NCBI GenBank assembly: GCA_034932685.1
Contig: JAYFOM010000018.1
Span: 1-64,000 of the forward strand
From: JAQUCI01 sp034932685
GTDB lineage: Bacteria > Bacillota_I > Bacilli_A > Erysipelotrichales > Erysipelotrichaceae
Length of the DNA stretch: 64,000 nt
Direction of reading: 5' to 3'
Numbering within the stretch: the stretch's first letter is position 1; each line of letters starts with the position of its first letter. The notes beneath the pieces are model-generated. The model was given only the letters and a program-made list of their open reading frames with translations. It was not told the DNA's origin and did no database searches. Positions 25,059 through 33,416 of this stretch are shown in pieces. The position numbers and the translations under genes are program-made.

Positions 25059-26315
25059 TCATTTAACCTTAAAAATTTTCTTTACGAAATCCTTTGCACA
25101 ATAGCGCCAAACATTCCATTCATGTTGTCCTTTATATCCAATAAACTCAATATTAAACCCTTTTTCTATATAATTAGATACTTGCTCTTTTGTAAGATCA
25201 TGTCTTGGATCAGCATCTCCACATGCAACGGTAACCACATCCATATATTCATTAAATTTTCGGGCATCCGAAAATAAATCTGATAAATCCATATCTTCTG
25301 TTTTTATAGGGAAACATTCACCTGAAGAAAACATACCACAATTTGCAAATACATCAGCGTGCAATAGACCTAGTCTTCTTGCATGTCCTCCTCCCATTGA
25401 TAAACCAGCAGCAGCTCTAAATCTTCTATCTTTTTTAACGCGATATCTTGATTCAATATGCGGAATGCATTCTTTAGCGATGACTTCATCTAATCTTCCC
25501 TCTATAGCCGTCGTTTCTTTATTTGGGATGAAAACATAACCATTGTTTGCTACAACAATCATTTCTTCTGCTTCTTTTCTAGCAATTAAGTTATCTAAAA
25601 TCATGTCTATTTTCCCTGATGCAAACCAGCTAGTTTCATTTTGAGAACCGCCATGTTGAATATACAACACAGGATATGTTTTATCACTTGTTGCATATGA
25701 TGCGGGAGTATAAACCCAACAACATCTAAATCTATTAGTCGTATTAGAAAAATATATTTCTCTTGTAAGTGAACCATGAGGCACATTATGCAATTGTGTA
25801 TCTGCATCATCTGGTATATCAACTATATTTCTAATACCATCATCATCATGAACATATGGGCTTTGTAAATTTATAGATGTTTGCCCATCGACAACATAAA
25901 AAATAGAATGATAACCAGGTCCTGGATTTATTGTTTTTCTCCAATATCCATCCTCGTTTAAACTCATATCATCTATTACATAATCCTTACTATAAAATTT
26001 TGGATCTTTTCTATATTCTGGTGAAGAGTTTAAATAATTGTGTAAGCGATATTTCACTTGAACAAGTTTTGCATTTGGTGCGAAGTATTCTAAAGTCACA
26101 GTTTTATCTTCATTATAATTAACACCATCCACCAAATTAAATGGAATATTATCTCCTCCATAATGAATCATTCTCATATATTTAGTAGGTTTCAGTTTTT
26201 GAAACATACCTGTACCCTTATTTAATTCTTCATTGTATTTTGTTACTGATTCATTTTTTGGATAAACTGGATCAAAACTTAATAGATGCATATTTTGTGC
26301 TTGATTTGCTTTCAT
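25059..26315 (-). CDS. Esterase of the Fes/CE1 type with N-terminal Ig-like domain
   Basis: A 418-residue protein. The N-terminal part (about 55-150) looks like the E-set domain found in enterochelin esterase and some feruloyl/acetyl-xylan esterases (TLEYFAPNAKLVQVKYRL, YWRKTINPGPGYHSIFYVVDG). The C-terminal alpha/beta hydrolase domain has YIQHGGSQNET for the oxyanion hole, Ser306 in AAGLSMGGG, and KGQHEWNVWR with the His. No signal peptide, so cytoplasmic. CE1-like enzymes remove acyl groups (acetyl, feruloyl) from sugars. It is the first gene after the remains of an MFS carrier. Confidence 0.86.
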   Translation of the reverse strand: MKANQAQNMHLLSFDPVYPKNESVTKYNEELNKGTGMFQKLKPTKYMRMIHYGGDNIPFNLVDGVNYNEDKTVTLEYFAPNAKLVQVKYRLHNYLNSSPEYRKDPKFYSKDYVIDDMSLNEDGYWRKTINPGPGYHSIFYVVDGQTSINLQSPYVHDDDGIRNIVDIPDDADTQLHNVPHGSLTREIYFSNTTNRFRCCWVYTPASYATSDKTYPVLYIQHGGSQNETSWFASGKIDMILDNLIARKEAEEMIVVANNGYVFIPNKETTAIEGRLDEVIAKECIPHIESRYRVKKDRRFRAAAGLSMGGGHARRLGLLHADVFANCGMFSSGECFPIKTEDMDLSDLFSDARKFNEYMDVVTVACGDADPRHDLTKEQVSNYIEKGFNIEFIGYKGQHEWNVWRYCAKDFVKKIFKVK

Positions 26316-26318
26316 AGA

Positions 26319-26985
26319 TTATATTACCTTTCTTGTTTTATATTGATTATGAGTAAAACGTAAGACTAAACTCACTATTAGTATCATTGCATAAATCAAG
26401 AACATTGACTCATATCCAATAACACCAACCATTGAACTAGCAAATATTTGACCTACCGCAATCAACACTGAAAATAGTGAATAAAATTTTGCTAAAATTA
26501 CTACTTTCACGGTATATAGAAGAAAAGCAGGATATATAATTAGCGTAATTCCCTTTGTATCTTGAATTTTCCCTATAAATGGTTTCATAATCATCAATGT
26601 GAGTGAATATATTGTAAAACTACTAAATATTTACTATTTTTCTTGCCTCTGCAAAATCCAAAAGATAATAAGATATACTACTATTATCTAGTGTGGATAT
26701 TGCATTCAATACTACATACATAATTAAACTAATTAATATAAAGCAACAAAAACATATAAATTCTGATATGAATAACACGTATTGAAATCCTATATTTTCA
26801 TAAATTAATCCAACTTAATAAACTTACGATAATGCATGTATATTCAAATTCTACTCCTCAAACAACTAGAAATTTTGCCATTATTGGGGTAGAAATATAA
26901 AGAGCTAATCCATTTATTACATTAATACATATTATTGCAACAACTCTCTTTGTCCAAAGTTTATTTACTTTTTTATAAATACCCC
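26319..26985 (-). pseudogene. Remnant of an MFS transporter
   Basis: An open piece (26319-26597) matches the C-terminal half of the MFS protein at 17794-18978 (MKPFIGKIQDTKGI, YPAFLLY, YESMFLIYA) but lacks about 45 residues in its middle. Farther upstream, fragments align with its N-terminus (KLWTKRVVAIICINVINGL, then a stop before GVEFE) and with helix 7 (SISYYLLDFAEARKIVNI). Stops, frameshifts and deletions separate them. The gene is dead. It fills the otherwise empty stretch between the PTS terminator and the Fes-type esterase. Confidence 0.85.
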
Positions 26986-27007
26986 TATTTTTTCTATAAA
27001 CCAATAA

Positions 27008-27046
27008 ATATGATTGAAACAGCTATAAAAGCTATTTCAATCATAT
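27008..27046 (-). terminator. Terminator after the PTS IID gene
   Basis: A 12-bp stem (ATATGATTGAAA with its complement), one mismatch, then AGCT/AGCT around a short loop. T-rich sequence follows on the minus strand. It divides the sugar island into two transcription units. Confidence 0.7.
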
Positions 27047-27060
27047 ATTTAAAAAATTAA

Positions 27061-27888
27061 TTATAAAATACCAAGGAAGCCTAAAACAAATGCTAATCCC
27101 ATAATTAAGAAGATTAAATTATTAACTTTCATTCCTTTTTTCAATAAACTGTAGCAGAAGAATGTAATACCAATAGGCAAAATACCTTGCATAATTTGAT
27201 CAAAATATGATTGAACTAAGATCGGTTCTCCACCTGGTATAGTTAAGGTAATTGCTAAAGATGACCTAACTGTAGTTACGATCATAAATCCAACCATAGT
27301 CATACCTACAATTCCTGCTGCTTTTGTTAGAATTGAAACAAATCCTGACTCATAAGCCTCTTTTAAGAATGTTTCACCCAATGTATATCCCCAATATGTC
27401 ATTAGATAACGGCATACTACATTTGGCACGTTATATAAAACAAAGAATAAGATAGGTCCCATAATTGAACCATTAGCTGCTAAAGAAATACCAACAGATG
27501 CAGAAATAGTTCTTACAATACCCCAGAATAATGCATCACCGATACCTGACAATGGACCCATTAATGAAGTTTTAATTGCAGGAATTGCACTTGAATCATA
27601 GTTTCCATAATTTGCAGCATTTTCTTTTTCCATAGATGCTGCTAAACCCATAGCAAATGTACCAACAGCTTGGGTAATATTATATGGAGTCATATGACGT
27701 TGCATAGCTTCTGTTCTTTTTTCTTTTTCTGGATAATAACGTTCTAAAGCAGGACAAACTGAAAAAGTAAATCCAGGAGCTTGTCTATATGCTGGCATAG
27801 GACAAGCAAATACCATAAATGATCTCCAGAAAATGCTATTTAGCATTTTTTTATCTTCTTTGGATACGTTCTTGAACATACTACTCAT
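27061..27888 (-). CDS. PTS mannose-family EIID component
   Basis: The 275-residue membrane subunit is of the EIID-Man family. It opens with a cytoplasmic segment (EDKKMLNSIFWRSFMV) and PALERYYPEKEKRTEAMQRH, the family's typical start. GIGDALFWGIVRTI follows in the middle and several hydrophobic helices end the protein. With IIC it forms the sugar channel. The ATG overlaps the end of the IIC gene by eight bases and is preceded by GGAGG. Confidence 0.92.
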   Translation of the reverse strand: MSSMFKNVSKEDKKMLNSIFWRSFMVFACPMPAYRQAPGFTFSVCPALERYYPEKEKRTEAMQRHMTPYNITQAVGTFAMGLAASMEKENAANYGNYDSSAIPAIKTSLMGPLSGIGDALFWGIVRTISASVGISLAANGSIMGPILFFVLYNVPNVVCRYLMTYWGYTLGETFLKEAYESGFVSILTKAAGIVGMTMVGFMIVTTVRSSLAITLTIPGGEPILVQSYFDQIMQGILPIGITFFCYSLLKKGMKVNNLIFLIMGLAFVLGFLGIL

Positions 27889-28687
27889 TTAAGAAATCCT
27901 CCTCTTCAGAAATATTAAGCGATCCACCCTTTTTAACAAGAGTCTTTAAATCTAAAATTTGTTTTTCACTGAATGCAATTGTTACAGCAATAACTACAGC
28001 AATTATAGCAACAACGATTGCTGGTAAACTGAAGTATTTAGATAAAATAAATCCAATAAATAGGAATCCTACATTATCTTTATTAACTAACATCTTCATT
28101 AGTACAGCCATACCGACTGCGCCTAACATATTAGCTATAGTACCTAAGCCTTTCATAACACCTGCAGGAAGGTTTGTCATAAATGTTTGAACTACATTTG
28201 CTCCTAAATATACTAAAGCAAAGATAATTAATGTTCTGACAAAATATTGGAAGAACCATCCTACAAGAATTAATGGTGTCATACCTTTAGTATCTGCATT
28301 TTCGCATACTTTAATGTACCAAGGTTGGAAGAAACTTCCTAATACTAAGAAGAATGGGAATAATGAGTTAAACACTAAACCTACTGGAATTGCTAGCGCA
28401 ATAGCTTCTGCTTGTTGTAACCCCGAAGTAATTGCAAATGTAACAGCCATAACTGTAGCTGATACTGGTTCTGCTGCGGTAGCTCCACCAATATTTACAA
28501 CCCCCATATACACAGCTTCTAATATACCACCTAAAATAATACCAGTGGTAATGTCACCAAATAATGCACCTGTAATTGTAGCAACGATAATTGGTCTTTC
28601 TAACATACATTGACCAAATAACCAGTTAAACGAATAACTGATAAAATATGCCAATGAAGCTAGAAGTGCAACAGTTAAACTAGACAT
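27881..28687 (-). CDS. PTS mannose-family EIIC component
   Basis: The 268-residue subunit has seven or more hydrophobic segments. Family features include the N-terminal RPIIVATITGALFGD and GGILEAVYMGVVNIGGATAAEP. It forms the transport path for the sugar. A short charged tail (ISEEEDFLNE) lies in the cytoplasm. A GGAGG sits before the start. Located between the IIB and IID genes. Confidence 0.92.
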   Translation of the reverse strand: MSSLTVALLASLAYFISYSFNWLFGQCMLERPIIVATITGALFGDITTGIILGGILEAVYMGVVNIGGATAAEPVSATVMAVTFAITSGLQQAEAIALAIPVGLVFNSLFPFFLVLGSFFQPWYIKVCENADTKGMTPLILVGWFFQYFVRTLIIFALVYLGANVVQTFMTNLPAGVMKGLGTIANMLGAVGMAVLMKMLVNKDNVGFLFIGFILSKYFSLPAIVVAIIAVVIAVTIAFSEKQILDLKTLVKKGGSLNISEEEDFLNE

Positions 28688-28705
28688 AAATTATTTTCCT
28701 CCTTT

Positions 28706-29218
28706 TTATCTATTTTTTTCTACTGCATTAATTAAGTCTGATACTTTACTTTTTGTACTTGACGGAATCAATAAACTGAAGAATTTGTCTTTAAGAATCA
28801 CAGTCAACTCTTTTGCCGCAATCATTTCTGGTTCAGACAATGTAACACGTCCACCAGGCAATTTAACTTTTGGACCTGTATCTCCCGTAAAGCTTCCTGT
28901 ATTTGCAAGATTCACTTCACAAATATTATCTTTACAAGCTTTGACTAGATATAGAGCATCTCTCACTGTTTTTGTTAAACCAAAGATCCTCATATCTTTT
29001 GATTTAGGATTGTTGATTAATTCAACTGCGCCATCCAAATCTTTTATAATTGTTTTAATTCCTGCTGGAGTTGCCATTTTTAAAGTCATCTGAACTGTTT
29101 CATTTGTAGCTGCATCATTATTTGCAACAATGATACGTGATGTATTTAACTCTTTTGACCACACCATTGCAACTTGACCATGAATTAACCTGTCATCGAT
29201 TCTAATTTGGACAATCAT
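28706..29218 (-). CDS. PTS mannose-family EIIB component
   Basis: The 170-residue cytoplasmic IIB-Man protein has its phosphorylated His13 in IDDRLIHGQVAMVW. TSRIIVANNDAA and the FGLTKTVRDAL region follow the family. It takes phosphate from IIA and gives it to the sugar during transport. The sugar cannot be told from sequence; mannose-family systems transport mannose, fructose, sorbose, amino sugars and others. Confidence 0.92.
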   Translation of the reverse strand: MIVQIRIDDRLIHGQVAMVWSKELNTSRIIVANNDAATNETVQMTLKMATPAGIKTIIKDLDGAVELINNPKSKDMRIFGLTKTVRDALYLVKACKDNICEVNLANTGSFTGDTGPKVKLPGGRVTLSEPEMIAAKELTVILKDKFFSLLIPSSTKSKVSDLINAVEKNR

Positions 29219-29252
29219 ATTTTCTCCTTTCTATTGACTATTTACTCTCTAG

Positions 29253-30110
29253 TTATACTAGAGTACTGTCCTTTGATTCTAATCTTTGTAAACTATCTTT
29301 AAATCCTTTTGTAAATCCAAAATATTTTAGAATGTTTTGAATCTCGATTTCCCAAAATCGCCATTCATGAGCATAACCTTCCATCTGATGGAATACAGCA
29401 TCTAACCCAACTGATTCTGCATATTCTTTAAAATGCAACCAATTTGAATATACACCATCAGCAGTTCCGCAACAGAAATAGAATTTTGGTGGATTTTTCA
29501 TATTAGCTACCTTTGGTACTAAGTCCCATGTGTTCTCATAACTATTGAAAAATAAATCTGGTCCTCCTGCCATTTCTACTGTCATCATCTCTCTAGCATA
29601 AAATGTGTTATCAGGACCGTCATTCATTATTTTTCTTATGTCTGATGGGACTCCACTCATACATGCGACTCCAGCAAATTTTTCTGGCCAGTAAAATCCA
29701 TATTTGCTTGTTCCTCTTGCTCCCATAGATAGACCACATATGAAGTTGTCTTCTCTTTTTTCACTTGCTGGAAACCATCCATAAATCAAGGGCATTAGTT
29801 CTTCAGTTAAATAATCGAACATTCTGAACTCAGGATTAACTTTCGTCCAATTTGAATAATTAGAATTCAATGCGGATGGCATAACGACAATCAAATCATT
29901 TTCAGTTGCGTATAATTCAATATTTGTTCTACGCAAATAATCGTTATAACAACCAAGTGTACCATGAAGTAACCATAGAACAGGATATTTTCTCTTTGAT
30001 CCATAATATTCTTTAGCATCATCTTTTTGCTTAATTGAGGGCAGAATCACCGCAATATCTGTATTGGTATTCAAACACCAACTCCTAAAATTTAAATGTA
30101 ATAAGGCCAT
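29253..30110 (-). CDS. Esterase of the EstA/esterase D family
   Basis: A 285-residue cytoplasmic alpha/beta hydrolase like tributyrin esterase EstA and S-formylglutathione hydrolase. LLHGTLGCYNDYLR contains the oxyanion hole, Ser128 in CGLSMGARG is the nucleophile, and EGYAHEWRFWE holds the His. FYFCCGTADGVY carries the probable Asp. EstA-type enzymes act on short-chain acyl esters. It sits between the sugar kinase and the PTS IIB gene with a good ribosome site (AAAGGAG), so it is part of the PTS transcript. Confidence 0.88.
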   Translation of the reverse strand: MALLHLNFRSWCLNTNTDIAVILPSIKQKDDAKEYYGSKRKYPVLWLLHGTLGCYNDYLRRTNIELYATENDLIVVMPSALNSNYSNWTKVNPEFRMFDYLTEELMPLIYGWFPASEKREDNFICGLSMGARGTSKYGFYWPEKFAGVACMSGVPSDIRKIMNDGPDNTFYAREMMTVEMAGGPDLFFNSYENTWDLVPKVANMKNPPKFYFCCGTADGVYSNWLHFKEYAESVGLDAVFHQMEGYAHEWRFWEIEIQNILKYFGFTKGFKDSLQRLESKDSTLV

Positions 30111-30121
30111 ATTTTTCTCCT

Positions 30122-31039
30122 TTACTTTATTTTGTTTACTAAAACTTTTTCATACATTTTTTTAACATCAATCATATTCGGAAATCCTATTGTTTGTGCT
30201 TTTGCTCTTCCAGCGGCTTCACCATATTTTAGAAATTCAACTGTTTCAAAATTCTGTGACATTGCGGCTATCGTATAAGCCAACATTGAATCACCACATC
30301 CTACTGTGTTTACAACCTCAACGATGGGTCCATTAACTTTTCTTTTTTCATATTTATTAGCGAAATAAGATCCTTCCTTACCCATCGAAACTAAGACATT
30401 TTCAACTCCAACTTCGATTAATCGATCAACATATTCCGCGTAATTTGCAGCATCTATGTTTACATCAAATATGCTTGCAAGTTCATCTAAGTTAGGTTTG
30501 ATCAGAAATGGTTTTGTTGATTGATAATTCTTTAAAGTTAAATTTGGTATATCAGTTATGAGCTTTGCACCTACAGATGATACATAATTTCCGATGCTTT
30601 CAATCAAATCAGCTGTCATTCCTTTACAAAAACTACCTGATATTACAACATAATCGTCTTTGTTTAGCTTATCCAACTTATTTAGTAAATCATCTTGTTG
30701 CTTATCTGTAACCTCTGGTCCAATAGCATTAATTGCTGTTTCTTGATCATTACTGATTTTGATATTGATCCGGTTTTCTTGATCAATCTGAACTTTTAGT
30801 AGTTCTATTTCCTTAATCTTTGCGATCTCATTTTCAATATACTGGCCGATTACACCACCAAGGAACATTATTGCTTTAGTTTTAATACCAATACTTGCAA
30901 GAACCATCGAGATATTAATCCCTTTGCCACCCGCCCGAATTTCTGTTGTGTTTGCTCTAACTATTGTACCCTCAATTACCTTTTGTTCTAAAAAAACGAA
31001 ATAGTCGATTGAAGGATTAAGTGTTATTGTGTATATCAT
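30122..31039 (-). CDS. PfkB-family 1-phosphofructokinase / tagatose-6-phosphate kinase
   Basis: The 305-residue ribokinase-fold enzyme starts with IYTITLNPSIDYFV. RAGGKGINISMVLASIGI is the PfkB signature, and VNTVGCGDSMLAYTI holds the anion hole and catalytic Asp near the C-terminus. The FruK/LacC subfamily makes fructose 1,6-bisphosphate or tagatose 1,6-bisphosphate, which the class II aldolase in the same island could cleave. The start at 31039 is chosen because family members begin MIYT(I/V)TLNP; the ribosome site is unusually distant (AAGGAT about 20 bases upstream). First gene of the PTS transcript. Confidence 0.88.
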   Translation of the reverse strand: MIYTITLNPSIDYFVFLEQKVIEGTIVRANTTEIRAGGKGINISMVLASIGIKTKAIMFLGGVIGQYIENEIAKIKEIELLKVQIDQENRINIKISNDQETAINAIGPEVTDKQQDDLLNKLDKLNKDDYVVISGSFCKGMTADLIESIGNYVSSVGAKLITDIPNLTLKNYQSTKPFLIKPNLDELASIFDVNIDAANYAEYVDRLIEVGVENVLVSMGKEGSYFANKYEKRKVNGPIVEVVNTVGCGDSMLAYTIAAMSQNFETVEFLKYGEAAGRAKAQTIGFPNMIDVKKMYEKVLVNKIK

Positions 31040-31069
31040 ATTGAGGAGATTAATATCCTTTCTGGTCTT

Positions 31070-31098
31070 TTTATAACATACTGAAATCGCTACCACAA
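31070..31098 (-). promoter_or_regulatory. Promoter of the kinase-esterase-PTS operon
   Basis: On the minus strand TTGTGG (31093-31098), a 17-base spacer, then TATAAA (31070-31075) preceded by TATGT, the extended -10 motif. It gives a leader of about 25 bases. Confidence 0.55.
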
Positions 31099-31149
31099 TA
31101 AGCTAAAGCAACATACCTTAACCACTCGAATTTAATGCTTGATAATGTA

Positions 31150-31198
31150 TTATCAAATGAGTGAACGCGCATTTTTAGTGCGCGTTCTTATCAAATGA
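31150..31198. repeat. Direct repeats and hairpin in the DeoR-kinase intergenic region
   Basis: TTATCAAATGA occurs at 31150-31160 and 31188-31198. Between them is a 9-bp hairpin GAACGCGCA/TGCGCGTTC (31163-31187). AAATGAGTGA of the first copy recurs at 31214-31223. The cluster sits between divergent deoR-type and kinase genes and is a candidate operator for the DeoR protein. Confidence 0.5.
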
Positions 31199-31286
31199 AC
31201 ATGTTTAAATTTGAAATGAGTGATTTTTCTATTTTATTCAAATATAAACATAATAAAAGTGAATTTTTGATTATCAACGATCATTA

Positions 31287-31315
31287 TTCAATTTACAATC
31301 TTTTTTTGTTATACT
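31287..31315 (+). promoter_or_regulatory. Promoter of the DeoR-family gene
   Basis: TTCAAT (31287-31292), a 17-base spacer and TATACT (31310-31315) with TGT just before it (extended -10). It gives a leader of about 15 bases. Confidence 0.5.
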
Positions 31316-31336
31316 ATCAATAACTGAGGTTAGATA

Positions 31337-32098
31337 ATGAAAAAAGATAGAATAGCTTCAATATACTCATTGTGCCAGCAATCGTCTCAAGTTCTTGTTG
31401 AAGATTTAGTAAATGTACTAAAGGTATCTCCTGCAACAATAAGACGATATTTGCAAGAAATGGAAGATATGAAATTAATCAATCGTTTCTATGGTGGTGC
31501 AGTAATTAATAATGATCAAGTTAATGAACCAACTATGCATGCAAAACATCTTGTTAACATGGGTAAAAAGAACATCATCGCAAAGTATGCGGCATCATTG
31601 ATAAAGGACAATAATATCGTTTATATTGATGCTGGAACAACAACTGAAGAAATGATCGATTACATTTATGCTAAAAACATCCTTGTTGTAACACAGGCCT
31701 TGTCAATTATGGATAAGTTGTATGAAAGACAGATCCGATGTTATACACTTGGTGGATATATAAAATTCTCTACTAATATTATCATCGATAATGATACGAT
31801 CGAAAAAATGGCAAAGATGAACTTTGATATATCATTCATTGGCTGTAATGGCATAAACCCAATTTTTGGATTCTCTACTACTAATGAAATAGAAGCAATG
31901 TTGAAAAAGCTCATAATATCAAAATCAAAACAATCCTACATACTTGCTGATAGTAAGAAATTCAATCAAATTAGTAACATTAAGTTTGCTGATCCAAAAG
32001 ATGCAATTATCGTAACTGATGAAATTATAGATAATTTAGATTATACCCCTTATAACGAAGTTATTTTTGTCAATCGACCAAATTCAAAACAACCTTAA
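31337..32098 (+). CDS. DeoR/GlpR-family transcriptional regulator
   Basis: The 253-residue protein has an N-terminal winged helix (about residues 1-55; VEDLVNVLKVSPATIRRYLQEME with the recognition helix, then RFYGGAV). A C-terminal DeoR sensor domain follows: YIDAGTTTEEM, DISFIGCNGI, then DSKKFNQISNIKFAD. Such regulators respond to sugar phosphates. It diverges from the kinase-PTS operon, so it most likely represses that island and is relieved by a phosphorylated sugar intermediate. It ends at a bidirectional terminator. Confidence 0.9.
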   Translation: MKKDRIASIYSLCQQSSQVLVEDLVNVLKVSPATIRRYLQEMEDMKLINRFYGGAVINNDQVNEPTMHAKHLVNMGKKNIIAKYAASLIKDNNIVYIDAGTTTEEMIDYIYAKNILVVTQALSIMDKLYERQIRCYTLGGYIKFSTNIIIDNDTIEKMAKMNFDISFIGCNGINPIFGFSTTNEIEAMLKKLIISKSKQSYILADSKKFNQISNIKFADPKDAIIVTDEIIDNLDYTPYNEVIFVNRPNSKQP

Positions 32099-32107
32099 AG
32101 ATATAAA

Positions 32108-32135
32108 AAATCATCCAACGATGATTTCTTTTTTT
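32108..32135. terminator. Bidirectional terminator
   Basis: AAATCATC, loop CAAC, GATGATTT, then a T-run on the plus strand; on the minus strand the A-run at 32105-32110 gives a T-run too. It ends the DeoR-type gene and the convergent AI-2E-type gene. Confidence 0.85.
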
Positions 32136-32149
32136 ATGTTTTCTATAAC

Positions 32150-33292
32150 TTATTCTACTGATATTTCTTTTTTTGCCAAACGTTTTTCAGTTGACTTTTT
32201 AATATAGAAATAGATAACCGCAAATACTGGCACGCCAAAAAACATACCTAATACCCCATAAAAGCCACCACCAACAATGATCGCAAACATGATCCATAAT
32301 GTTGGTAGTCCAAGGCTATCCCCAAGGATAGCTGGTCCTATGATGTTACCATCTATTTGTTGAATCAATAACACAAACAAAACGAACCACACTACAAGGA
32401 TTGGATCAACAATAAACAAAATGAACACACCCGGTACAGCACCAATAAATGGTCCAAAAACCGGAATCATATTAGTAACACCAATGATCACACTTAAAAG
32501 CAAAGCAAACGGCATTCTTAAGATCATTAAACCGATGTAAGTTAATAGTCCAATAATTAGCGAATCAAGAGCTTTACCGATAATGAAACGATTGAAAACA
32601 TTAGCACTAACCCTAGAAAAATCAATTAACTTCTCGGCATTATCTTTTGAGAAAAAAGCATAGCTAATCTTAGTAAACTGACGCGCGAATCTTTCTTTAT
32701 CAATCATGATATAAAGTGCAATAGCCAAACCAATTATTACCTTTAAGATAGTAGAACCAAATCTTATTGAGAAATTTAGTATCTCAGGTAAATATTGTGA
32801 AGCGATATTAATAACACGTGAGAATAACTCATCGCTGTATCCAGCAAGTAAATCTGCCAAAGTTTGATCAATATTCAACTGCATTAATAATTGTTCAGAT
32901 ATTTTCTCAGCTGTATTTAAGTAATTCGGTAAAAGATTCATTAGCTTGATGACACTTTCTGTAAGCTGCGGTAATGAAATTACCACAAAGGCTGTTAATA
33001 CAAAAATAGCTAATGTCATTGCGATAAGTGAAGAAATCACCCGACTTGTACGCTTTTTCAATTTAAGCTTAATCAGAATCTTGTTTTCAATAAAGGTACA
33101 AATTGGACTTAAAACAAATGCGATGAAAAACCCAAAGATAAATGAAACTGTTATCGATGTTGCTTTTGAAAACCAAACACCTAAAACATGCATGTTATCG
33201 ACAATAAGGAAAAAACTAATCAGTATGATTCCTGACAGGGTCAAGGCAATAATATTTTGTTTGGTACCTTCCTCTATCTTAATCTTGCGCAT
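32150..33292 (-). CDS. AI-2E family transporter (PF01594)
   Basis: The 380-residue membrane protein has about eight helices: two at the N-terminus, a long amphipathic region (about 95-180), then the rest. PFALLLSVIIGVTNMIPVFGPFIG is the family's conserved central motif. Members include TqsA and Na+/H+ or K+ antiporters; the exported substrate differs between them. GAGGTAG precedes the ATG. It stands alone, with an extended -10 promoter at 33313. Confidence 0.87.
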   Translation of the reverse strand: MRKIKIEEGTKQNIIALTLSGIILISFFLIVDNMHVLGVWFSKATSITVSFIFGFFIAFVLSPICTFIENKILIKLKLKKRTSRVISSLIAMTLAIFVLTAFVVISLPQLTESVIKLMNLLPNYLNTAEKISEQLLMQLNIDQTLADLLAGYSDELFSRVINIASQYLPEILNFSIRFGSTILKVIIGLAIALYIMIDKERFARQFTKISYAFFSKDNAEKLIDFSRVSANVFNRFIIGKALDSLIIGLLTYIGLMILRMPFALLLSVIIGVTNMIPVFGPFIGAVPGVFILFIVDPILVVWFVLFVLLIQQIDGNIIGPAILGDSLGLPTLWIMFAIIVGGGFYGVLGMFFGVPVFAVIYFYIKKSTEKRLAKKEISVE

Positions 33293-33312
33293 ACTACCTC
33301 ATTTCTCTTTTT

Positions 33313-33321
33313 ATTATAACA
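33313..33321 (-). promoter_or_regulatory. Extended -10 promoter of the AI-2E-type gene
   Basis: On the minus strand TGTTATAAT, 20 bases before the start codon. Confidence 0.55.
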
Positions 33322-33384
33322 GAAATCCCTTGTTTTGACTTATATTAATAAAATCTTAACATATAGTAGTAACTAATGATTATC

Positions 33385-33393
33385 TGTTATAAT
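33385..33393 (+). promoter_or_regulatory. Extended -10 promoter of the MATE gene
   Basis: TGTTATAAT, about 24 bases before the MATE start. It makes an in-frame TTG at 33399 an unlikely start. Confidence 0.6.
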
Positions 33394-33416
33394 GTTACTT
33401 GTTTTGGAGATTAAAT

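Noticed and set aside
31163..31187. GC-rich hairpin read as a terminator
   Set aside because: No T-run follows on either strand, and it lies upstream of both divergent promoters. Treated as a possible operator element.
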